A stretch of 64,000 nt of DNA, from NCBI GenBank assembly GCA_021613535.1, contig CP075494.1, forward strand, positions 16,120,001 to 16,184,000, given 5' to 3'. How positions within the stretch are numbered: position 1 is the first letter of the stretch; every line of letters begins with the position of its first letter. This DNA is from Adineta vaga (Eukaryota > Rotifera). Under the pieces are notes generated by a model, which saw nothing but the letters and a program-made list of their open reading frames with translations, did no database searches and was not told the origin of the DNA. The position numbers and the translations under genes were made by a program. Shown piece by piece: positions 42,514 to 51,389 of this stretch.

Positions 42514-45500
42514 TTAGTTTTTACAAATAAGTTTATGTTTATATAATTTCCAATCATTAGTTTGACATTCTTTTGAACAATAACGAGCTTGTTCACATTT
42601 GCCACAAAATTTCGATGCATTTGCTTCACAACAATATCGACACATATTTAATATCCATTCTGATTCGCTTTGCATTACAATCGAAGAAATATCATCAACA
42701 CGAATCGATGGTTTCATATCAACTTTTCCTATTCGTAAATAAGGATTGATAATATGGATTTTTTTTCCAACAGTATATGATTTCTTGATTAAATATTCAC
42801 CTTGTTCTTCTGAAATTCCATAAATGAGCATACGTTGACAATCAAAATTTTCATCTTCAATGACAAGATGAATTGATGGAATCCATGAGAATGTCTCTTC
42901 AATAATTGTTACAGAAAGTACACGTCCAGTATAAACATAATCTTTTCTTGGATCCATTTCTCGTAATGTAATTGATTTCAAACCAATTAATGATTTGTCT
43001 GTTTGTTGTTTAACTCGAGGTTTCACAGTCGTCGAAATACTTTTATAAGCTGGATTCCGTTTTTCATCTAACGTTGTTTTCTCCCATTCACGATGATTTT
43101 TAATAAGTTCTATTCTATAAGGATCAGTAAGATGTTTTTTACGATTATTAATTGGTTCTGGTTCTACATTGTTGATCGTAGATTCCATCATATCAACAAA
43201 TGGTTGTATAAATGCAATATTTTCTGATTTATACGGCAAAAAACATGGTAATTGTAGCTTTTCTGCCTCTTTACCTTCTTTATATCTTTTAAAGATCCAA
43301 TCCATTGCAACATCAGGCCTATAATCTTTCATATAACATTGTGCCATTTCATAATATGCTTCAGGAATTTTTCGATGATCTTTTGGAGCAATTGTAATAA
43401 ATTTTTCATAGGCTTTAATTGCTTCATTCATATCTTTACCTATATGACGTAATAGAATAGCTTTATGATACAATAATGTATAATTATTAGGTTCTATTTC
43501 AAGTCCATGGTTTATATTATATAAGCCAGTGTCAGATTGACGTCGAAATCCATGTACTGCGCCACTTATTAAGTAGAAATAGATTGATTTTGGATATTTT
43601 TGTTTACATATCTCAAGAAATTGTTCAACTAATCCATATGAATTGATATTTAATGTTGCAAAACAGAATCGAACATCTTCATCCAGTTGTGAAGTAATAG
43701 ATTTTGATTCTTTGGTACATCGAAATAATACTCTTTCGATGATGTTACTGACTTTTTTATGCATGTGACTTGGAATTTGAGCTACAATAGTTTCAATACG
43801 ATAACATTGTGAGAGTTCATGAACAAATATATTCTCTTGTTCTTCGGTTAAAGTTTCAAAAGAAATGAGTATATTTAGCGCTTGTGTGTAATGTTCTAAT
43901 GCAGTACGAAGTTTCTTAGCTGTTATTGAACCACGACGAGCATAGTCGCATAACATCTCGTAATCTTTCAAATATAAGTGTTCAGATGCCACTGATGCAG
44001 AATATTTACTTTGACATGACAATAAGTAGTTCTCCGCTGTTTTCATTGCTTTTAAAACATCCGGTGAACATCGTTGACGTGCTTCCAATGTTTTTATAAA
44101 CTTATCACGATCTCGTCGAGCGACAACATTACCTGATTCACAAGCACGATCGTACCAAAGTCTTGCCATTTGAAAATCATTTTTACTTAATCGAATCTCT
44201 GCTAAAGTCATCATAGCAACTGGATCACCTCTTTTTGCTGCTAATTCATGTAATTGATCAGCTTTTTCAAGATCCTTGTCAACGGCAAGACCATCTAAAT
44301 ACATTGAACCTAAATTATTAGCAGCCATTGCACTACCATGATCAGTAGCACGTTGATACCAATAAACAGCTAATGAAAGATCTTTACGAACACTAATACC
44401 TTCAAAATATCTCACTCCTAAAGCGTGTTCAGATTCAGCTACACCAATGTTTGGTAAACCTTTTACTATAGGATGTTCTGGTGGTTGTGCCGCTGCCTTT
44501 TCAAGCCATTCGCGAGCCAAATTATGATCTTTTTTTACACCTAGACCTTTATCTAATAATCGTGCTAAATTATACATTCCTTCAGCATTACCCGCATTTG
44601 CTGCTTTAGCAAAATATTTCGCAGCTTGTTCATAATCTTGTATAACATCGATATCTCCAAGTGCAAATTGATGTCCTTTCATTACATCAGCTGCTGATGG
44701 ATCTATTAATTTGAGTAAATTTCTATTTTTTCTCATCATTTCTGGATCCAAACCGAACTTTTCTTTTAAGTCATTTAAATTTTCTGGAATTGTTTTCCAA
44801 TTCGTTCGTGGATCAAGATATTCTTGTCGTGAATTTCGATGAACTATTATTCGACTCTCATCTAATGCTGTTTGTATTTCAATTTTTGTTGGATCAAGTG
44901 CAAATGCTCGTTCAAATGAATCAATTGCCTTTTCATGTTCTTCTAAGACAACATAGACTTGTCCAACACGAAAATGTGCTTTCCACCATGTTAACCAAAG
45001 TTTTCTTGCTAGTTTAGCATCTTTTAAAGCACGATCTAATTCTTTTGTTATATCATCATCTTCACAACTATCCGACGAATATAATTGTTGTTTATAAAAT
45101 GCTAATCGACTTGCAGCCATATTCGAAAAGAAAGTAGCTCGATCATGATCTGCAACACCTGATAAAACTGTTGCTTTAATAAAGAATGTTATTGCTTGAG
45201 AATAATTTTCATCTTTATGAGCTTTTGTACCCAAGGAATTGAAATGAAATGCTTCTTTTTTATTTTCTTCATTTATTGTTTGTTTTGGTGAATCAAATAC
45301 ACTATCATCTTTTAATTTATCTAATTCACTTTCAATATCACCAAATGTAACTAAAATTACAGATATATCAATCCATAATTGATTAAATTCTGTATTATCA
45401 ATAAATTTTGATGGATGATGAACTAATTGATTTCTTAAATCTCTTAATTGTTTTAGAAGTACATCTTCTTGATCAAGTTGTTGTATTTCATTTGTATTCA

Positions 45501-45795
45501 ATGTTTGTGGACGATTACTATACAATAAAATAGAAGATAAAGTTGATAAATCCCATTCATCTGTATTTCCATTCGAAACAGATATTTTTTGTGTAGGTGT
45601 TAAATTGATTTTCTTATTTTTTAAAATAACATTTGTTAAATAATTGTTTCCACATGTTGGTAAATCAACCCATGTTTGACCATTGTTGAATAGTGAATAA
45701 CGATCTTTAAATAAATTACGAAGTATATTATTTGAACGTGAGATTAACAAATCTAGTTTGAAATAATTACGAACTTCCGTTGATATATTAGCCAT
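42514..45795 (-). CDS. HEPN-TPR-Sel1-MYND protein
   Basis: Intronless ORF of 1093 residues. Residues about 10-165 resemble the DZIP3-type HEPN domain: LLISRSNNILRNLFKDRYS, WDLSTLSSILLYSN and RDLRNQLVHHPSK, which contains the R-N-x-x-x-H motif (Rx4-6H) typical of HEPN ribonucleases. TPR motifs follow (about 180-320), then a block of Sel1-like repeats (about 360-570, for example AEGMYNLARLLDKGLGVKKD), further TPRs (about 700-820), and a C-terminal zf-MYND finger (CRYCCEANASKFCGKCEQAR, then YCSKEC...HKLICKN). The layout suggests a large scaffold with a possible RNA-cleaving or RNA-binding head and a protein-binding zinc finger. Divergently oriented to the gene at 46180 with 384 bp between starts. 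The HEPN call rests on motifs only. Confidence 0.8.
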   Translation of the reverse strand: MANISTEVRNYFKLDLLISRSNNILRNLFKDRYSLFNNGQTWVDLPTCGNNYLTNVILKNKKINLTPTQKISVSNGNTDEWDLSTLSSILLYSNRPQTLNTNEIQQLDQEDVLLKQLRDLRNQLVHHPSKFIDNTEFNQLWIDISVILVTFGDIESELDKLKDDSVFDSPKQTINEENKKEAFHFNSLGTKAHKDENYSQAITFFIKATVLSGVADHDRATFFSNMAASRLAFYKQQLYSSDSCEDDDITKELDRALKDAKLARKLWLTWWKAHFRVGQVYVVLEEHEKAIDSFERAFALDPTKIEIQTALDESRIIVHRNSRQEYLDPRTNWKTIPENLNDLKEKFGLDPEMMRKNRNLLKLIDPSAADVMKGHQFALGDIDVIQDYEQAAKYFAKAANAGNAEGMYNLARLLDKGLGVKKDHNLAREWLEKAAAQPPEHPIVKGLPNIGVAESEHALGVRYFEGISVRKDLSLAVYWYQRATDHGSAMAANNLGSMYLDGLAVDKDLEKADQLHELAAKRGDPVAMMTLAEIRLSKNDFQMARLWYDRACESGNVVARRDRDKFIKTLEARQRCSPDVLKAMKTAENYLLSCQSKYSASVASEHLYLKDYEMLCDYARRGSITAKKLRTALEHYTQALNILISFETLTEEQENIFVHELSQCYRIETIVAQIPSHMHKKVSNIIERVLFRCTKESKSITSQLDEDVRFCFATLNINSYGLVEQFLEICKQKYPKSIYFYLISGAVHGFRRQSDTGLYNINHGLEIEPNNYTLLYHKAILLRHIGKDMNEAIKAYEKFITIAPKDHRKIPEAYYEMAQCYMKDYRPDVAMDWIFKRYKEGKEAEKLQLPCFLPYKSENIAFIQPFVDMMESTINNVEPEPINNRKKHLTDPYRIELIKNHREWEKTTLDEKRNPAYKSISTTVKPRVKQQTDKSLIGLKSITLREMDPRKDYVYTGRVLSVTIIEETFSWIPSIHLVIEDENFDCQRMLIYGISEEQGEYLIKKSYTVGKKIHIINPYLRIGKVDMKPSIRVDDISSIVMQSESEWILNMCRYCCEANASKFCGKCEQARYCSKECQTNDWKLYKHKLICKN

Positions 45796-46179
45796 AAGAG
45801 AACTATTTTATTGAGATATGTCGTTTAATTCAGAAGAGCTGAAATGGCAGTAAATATTACAAACTTTTTCTTTTTCTTATCTTCAAAATTCTGTCGTTAG
45901 TCAAAGAAAAAAAGATGAAAAGAAACACATAAGAAGGCAACATTATTTATTTTTTCTCATGTGTTTTTTTTTCATTCTCAAGAGAATGAGTTGTGCTTCT
46001 CAAATGATACAAGAGAAGAAAAGGAACAACATACGAATGAAGGAAAGATTTCAAGCAAACCAATTGATGTACTATTGATAAGATATGAAAAGACTTTTGA
46101 AAGAAAAGGACATTGATATATAGATGATGACATTTGAAAAATGACTTAATTTTTTGTTGACGAAAACATTCAGGTAACA
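45796..46179. promoter_or_regulatory. Divergent intergenic region (possible bidirectional promoter)
   Basis: 384 bp between two head-to-head start codons. AT-rich, with no clear core-promoter element seen. A gacgaaaacattcag just before 46180 could be a splice acceptor of a 5'-UTR intron. Co-regulation of the two genes is inference from layout only. Confidence 0.35.
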
Positions 46180-47631
46180 ATGTACCCAAGTTTTATCAAA
46201 AAATACTTGACTTTTATACCAACAACAGTGGAACAAAATGAAAAATGGATTCATATAGCGGAACAAGGAGCAAGCTTGAATACCTATTTTTTGGACATTG
46301 AAAATAGTCACCTGAAGTTTTTGAACGATACTCTCAGTGATAAAAACTTTGTTAGTAGTTTGACCAATTATCACAAGAAACTCGTCATGGATAAGATGAA
46401 AACTTTACAATATGAATTTCCCAAACTAACAATCAATCTATATTCGGATTTTAAATCTCTTCGATTTTTATTTACAGATGATGTTCCTGTGAATTTACAA
46501 GAACATTTGATTCAATTACTAAAACCAATCAATGAAGAGTTTTCAAACTTTATTTATTCATGGGAAATATTTAGAAAAACAAATCACTCCGAAATCTGGT
46601 TTCGTGCTGGCTTTGGACAATCCGCCGATCAGGCAAATATTGCTGCTCGATATTCACGTCGTATGAAAATGAATACTTTCCAATCTTACGATGAAACTTC
46701 ATTTAGAATAATTTTACAGAATGAATTTCAAATGGTTGAAAACATCCGACAAACATTGTGTCATATATTCAAAGATACTTTGGTGCTTGAGGGAAATACA
46801 TTACATGAAAATGTTTTTGATATTATTCGTAGAAATATCGATAGCGAACAAAATATTTCAAATGTGATCAAACGACATTATGGTGTGAGTTTGATTTCTT
46901 TTGAAACTATTAATATCCTTCGAATATACGTAAAACTTATCGATACTTTTCAACCATGCTTATATATTCCAAAACGAGAATTTGCAAATATGAACGCGGC
47001 GAAGTTTGGAGGTTTTTCAGCAGATATTATAGGTTTAGGTTCGAAAAATCTTAAAGCAACAGCTGAAGCTCTGACAAAAAGCGATACTATCGATGAAGTT
47101 TTCGTACATACCCGTACTGCAGAGAGAACAGTAACTGAACAATTCGTTGAACAAAAGCGTTATTTTGAACGTATACTTAGAAAAACAATCGCTTCTGACA
47201 AATTTAAACTTACATATTCCGGAGATGATTGCGTAGTCATAGCAGCAGCACCTATTACAGATGATGAAAAAGAGGCAATTCTGTTCGAATTAAATAATGA
47301 TCAATATGCATGGAAATATCGCCTTGCATTTATTTCAGATGGAGTGAAAGATTGTGATGTAAGAAATATATTAAGTACTCACGGAGAAAGTATAGAAAAA
47401 CTGTTGAGAAAATCTTTAGAGAACGAGCTTGATCCAAGTAAATTAAAGAATCTCACATTTGGTATTGATATGAGAACACGTGAAGTCAATCAAGGAAGTG
47501 TTAGATTGATTTTAGTCGAATCTCACAGAGTAACATTCAATTCTAATGAGTATAAGACTATTCAAGAAATATTTAGGAAAGTTCTAGACGAAATAAACGA
47601 AATATTTAAATCTAAATATCAAACTGTTTAA
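46180..47631 (+). CDS. Uncharacterised protein with possible palm-type cyclase motifs
   Basis: Intronless ORF of 483 residues, no signal peptide or membrane helix. The N-terminal 230 residues are mixed alpha/beta with no family I recognise. In the C-terminal half, FSADIIGLGSKNLKATAEAL (D282) is followed 67 residues later by KLTYSGDDCVVIAAA (D349-D350). A hydrophobic strand with D-x-x-G-x-x-x-x-N followed by strand-GDD-strand is the arrangement of metal-binding residues in GGDEF/Cas10/mCpol palm nucleotide cyclases. If correct, it would make a nucleotide second messenger. This is a hypothesis from two motifs. Codon use is less AT-extreme than the intronless block at 12-26 kb. Paired head-to-head with a HEPN gene. 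Confidence 0.55.
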   Translation: MYPSFIKKYLTFIPTTVEQNEKWIHIAEQGASLNTYFLDIENSHLKFLNDTLSDKNFVSSLTNYHKKLVMDKMKTLQYEFPKLTINLYSDFKSLRFLFTDDVPVNLQEHLIQLLKPINEEFSNFIYSWEIFRKTNHSEIWFRAGFGQSADQANIAARYSRRMKMNTFQSYDETSFRIILQNEFQMVENIRQTLCHIFKDTLVLEGNTLHENVFDIIRRNIDSEQNISNVIKRHYGVSLISFETINILRIYVKLIDTFQPCLYIPKREFANMNAAKFGGFSADIIGLGSKNLKATAEALTKSDTIDEVFVHTRTAERTVTEQFVEQKRYFERILRKTIASDKFKLTYSGDDCVVIAAAPITDDEKEAILFELNNDQYAWKYRLAFISDGVKDCDVRNILSTHGESIEKLLRKSLENELDPSKLKNLTFGIDMRTREVNQGSVRLILVESHRVTFNSNEYKTIQEIFRKVLDEINEIFKSKYQTV

Positions 47632-47813
47632 CGTTTTCTAATATTGTGTTTACAAAGAACATGGCACTATGTGGGGAAAACGAAATCGTATACGGAGTTC
47701 GTATTCTTCATCTTGGGTATTCTTTCCTTTTTCATGTATTATTACCATATGTATTTATGATTGTTTGTTGGATGCATTATTTTCTATTCTTTTGTATTGC
47801 AAATAAACGATTA

Positions 47814-47856
47814 CAGTAAAACCTCTCTATAATGGACACTATGAGAGGTTTTACTG
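47814..47856. mobile_element. Tigger/pogo-like palindromic MITE remnant
   Basis: A perfect 14-bp inverted repeat (cagtaaaacctctc, 47814-47827; gagaggttttactg, 47843-47856) around 15 nt (tataatggacactat). The left end is preceded by TA, as expected for Tc1/mariner superfamily insertion. The end sequence resembles Tigger/pogo termini (CAGTAxAACCTCT...TGGACA). Confidence 0.55.
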
Positions 47857-47904
47857 CATAGAAAATTCTGCGAATGAATTATTTTAGAATTCGATCATTT
47901 ACCA

Positions 47905-49165
47905 GATTTGATTTCTAATCTTTGAAAATAAACATACTTAGTGATAGATTTGAATCAATATCAAGATTGTTTTCTGTTTTAAATTTCATTGATTTTTGTA
48001 AATATTGAGTACTTTTATCATAATTTCCTGTTAATGCTAAAAGACCACTAAGATCTTTATATAAATGAGCACATAAAGGATGATTTGATGGTAATTCATT
48101 TACAAAACCGAAGAAAATATTTTTCTGCTAAATCAAATTTACTCATATCTTTCAAAAGTCTTCTCAAACTTTGAAGATACATTTGTTCATTTTTTTCAGA
48201 AATATTTTCAAGACGAAATATTGAACCAAGCATAAAAAGAACTTCATATTCTCATGTATAATAACTATATTTACTTATTTCAGCAAATATTTGTGTTGTT
48301 ACTTTCTTCGAATCAGTATAGATTTGAAATACGACATTTTCAAGATCATTATTATTATTAGAAGAAAGAATTTTAGAGCAGTTTTGTAACCAATACTAGT
48401 AGAAAAAAATCAATTGACGATAGATGTCAAAGATGTATGAACGATACAAATAGATCATATGGATTTCTTGCAACCGTAACGCTGCATTCAACGTTTTGTA
48501 AAAAAAAACGTTTCTCTAGTATACCACAACATAATGCATTGTCTGAGGAATAATTATTTTGAAATTCTTTAATGTAATTTAATTCAGTTAAGTTTTCATT
48601 ATATTGATTTTTTAAAAAATGAATAAGTTCATTTTTATCATTTGAATTTGATTTTAATTGTAAAAGATAATCAATAAGTAATTGTGAAAATACAAAATCT
48701 CCATCAATATTTTTCGTCGTTTGTCCATCAAAATAATGAAATGATAATGGTTCTTCAATCTTTTTTTTGAATTTTATGATCTAATTCAATTCGCTGAATC
48801 AATTCATCAAGTTTCTTAACAACTGATTTTACCTAGAAGAAAAACAAACATTATTAGAATAGAAAATCTTCATTATTCTACTTTAGAATATTTGTCAGCC
48901 CATTATTTATTTCGTATTTCATCAAAACAATAAACATAAATAGATATAACTTGTCGAAGTTTATTAATCGATGTTGAGAAGATTTTTCTTCAATAAAAAT
49001 TCTTGACATTGTTTAACATCATGAAATTTTTTATAATTACTTACAATTGAACGTAATTTTTGTTCAGTATCTCGATTTTCTTTCACATTTACATCAAACC
49101 AAATAAAATAAAATATATCAAGATCTTTCTCGTACGTTGATATAATATTACTATAGCCATTTAAA
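47905..49165 (-). pseudogene. ART-TPR pseudogene
   Basis: Minus-strand relics of the bdelloid ART-TPR family in several frames: N-terminal DVNVKENRDTEQKLRSIVSN, QLLIDYLLQLKSNSNDKNEL, NNYSSDNALCC, then EYEVLFMLGSIFRLENI (the E-x-E region of the ART domain) and TPR-like NHPLCAHLYKDLSGLLALTG. The part that should carry the catalytic YRG arginine is missing. An in-frame TGA precedes EYEVLF, and the frame shifts after LAEKYFLR. It is clearly inactivated. It is a different subfamily from the intact ART gene at 6220-8973. Confidence 0.75.
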
Positions 49166-49226
49166 TTTATTTGAAATTTTCAAAAAGATATATCACATCA
49201 GATTTTTTTTCTTATCTTGACAAGAA

Positions 49227-50287
49227 TTATTTGACACGAAATGTTTGAACTCTATGATTTGAATAATCTGAGCTATGAAGATATGTTTCAACTAGATCAA
49301 AAGCAATATCTCCAGGTGCATCCAAAAGTTGATTGGTTGCACCAGCGAAATCACTAGCACTACCAGCTGCAACCGAATCTTGTGTGTCACCAATTCTCAA
49401 TTTCATTACACGATCATTTCCACGATCAACAATGTTACCATTAGTAGTATTAGTTCTTCAAGTAACGATGATACATAAATATTTCCAGATCGATCAACTA
49501 CTATGCCATAGGTAGTGTACAATCCAGTTAACAGACAAGAACCTGTTAATAATCATGCAGCTGGACCAGTAAAAAGTGTAACTCCAGTTCGTTTATATGG
49601 TGAAAAGGCTTGAACTCTTTTGAGATTCCAATCGGTAATATACAAAATTCCATCAATTGGTGATAAATAAATACCTCCAAGGGCCTACTAGACCACTTAA
49701 ACCACCACCAGTAGTACTATTACAAAAACCAGCCACTGTTTGACCAATTCCAAACATTGGAACTAAAATAGATTTGAAAAAAATTGCTTAGAATATTTCA
49801 ATTCTCTTAAATTACTTACTTTCTAAGCATCGATAGGTAAAATCACAAGTTGGTGAACATATTTGATTTCGAAGCAGTTGTGTTGAACACACTGAGCCAT
49901 TCCAAAATGTCTTCAAAGGACATTGACAAGTTTGACTCATTGTATCACATATTTTATATCGACTTTGAAGACATTTATCACAGGATTGATTATGAATATT
50001 TATATAAATGTTTAATGATGATCGAAGAGAACCTACAATTGATCGAGGTTTTGAAGATGAGAAAATAATTGAACCTGTTGTTGTTGTTGTATCAACATCC
50101 CATAAACAACAATGTTTAGAATCAGGATTAAAGTCAAATATTCGACAATCTATTCATTTATTACATTCAACTGAACAATACAATAAAGAATAAATTCCCG
50201 TCCAGAATCAATTATATCAAATATCAATTTATCTTGAATACTTGAATGAATAAAGAATAATAGAATATATTGAATAAATTGTATCAT
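49227..50287 (-). pseudogene. PAN/EGF/NHL-repeat protein pseudogene
   Basis: Starts with a signal-like peptide (MIQFIQYILLFFIHSS). A PAN/apple-like segment follows (DCRIFDFNPDSKHCCLWDVD) with an in-frame TGA just before it, then a Cys-rich EGF-like part (CDKCLQSRYKICDTMSQTCQ). An intron separates this from NHL repeats (GIGQTVAGFCNSTTGGGLSG; ILYITDWNLKRVQAFSPY; FDLVETYLHSSDYSNHRVQ). Frames break within the NHL region near 49685 and 49460. Intact relatives are secreted or surface proteins with a beta-propeller; this copy is dead or badly assembled. Confidence 0.65.
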
Positions 50288-51389
50288 TATACAATTTGTT
50301 AATTCAATTTAAATAAATAAGTTATTTTTTAATGAGAATAAGAAGAAAAAAAGAAAAGTATTTATATAAAGTTATTCATGTGTCATTTTCATAGAAATAA
50401 TAAAGATTTTTCAGAAAGAAAAACAAGAACAATAATTTTATTCCGGTCAGAAAATATCATTTTATAAATGATCAATGCTTGGACTCGTAGTATAGTTACT
50501 TTATCGAATAACTTTAGAAATCCTTTGTTTTTTTCTAAAATAAAAAGTTTTATGTATCATTATATCTTTTCTAAATTCAAATTTATAAAATGAATTATAT
50601 TTCTGCTTTTTTGACGATACGAGAGAACAAATTATGACTTGGATTTTTTCTAATTAAAGAAAGTTATTATGACAAATAGAGGTCTGTAGGGTGAGACATT
50701 TTAGTAATCTGTAACCTGTCCTGTAAAAATTTTTCGTAACCTTTTATCATTGTACGAAACTTGAAAAGGTTTCGCGGATTTTGAAAACTAATTGGCACAT
50801 ACAAAACCTTTTCAATGAGTTCGGTGATACACATTTTTTATTTAGAGTGTACAGATTAAGAATAATGCTGCCGACATAGCATAAAGTCATGTGACAAGGC
50901 CATAAAAGAAAAAATTCTTTATAGGCATTTATCAGAATACCATTAAAACACGAAACATTTTTCTAAGATAAGTCATATGGTGATAAGAATGACGCAAATA
51001 ATAGGACAACACTTATGATAGCAGAAGTAGAGAAAAAGCAACATCATCAAAAAAAATCATAGAATGAAAACAGAACACATTATTTCAAACAATAGATAAG
51101 CTAATAATGAGAGAGAGAGCGATAAAGATGAAAAAGGTTAGAGTATAGTATAAATATATGTGCCTATTTACAGTAAAAATTAAATTATTACAAAGGATTC
51201 TCCAAGGTAAGTGTGAATAATTTCAATTATCTTAACTTATTTTTAAAGATATTTTCTTAATGTTCGAATTAAACTCCATATATCTGTTATTTACTCATAT
51301 CTTTTGAATAGATGCATCAAATGATCTAATCTTATAATCTATATTTTTTAGATATTTCACACAATCTAATTACAAAAGCAAAAGACAAG
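50288..51389. other. Intergenic with repeats
   Basis: Contains one copy of the 203-bp dispersed duplication (50321-50523) and a perfect 12-bp inverted repeat ttgaaaaggttt (50761-50772) / aaaccttttcaa (50804-50815). No gene. Confidence 0.5.
50321..50523. repeat. 203-bp dispersed duplication, copy 1
   Basis: Matches 59865-60067 over 203 bp with four mismatches and no gaps by direct comparison (offset 9544 throughout). Begins gttattttt and ends tttagaaatcc. No coding capacity or obvious terminal inverted repeat. Confidence 0.9.

Noticed and set aside
47200-47260. GDD motif considered as an RNA-dependent RNA polymerase motif C
   Set aside because: No matching A (D-x5-D) or B (S-G...N) motifs at the expected spacing and the protein is too short; a palm cyclase is the better, though unproven, idea.
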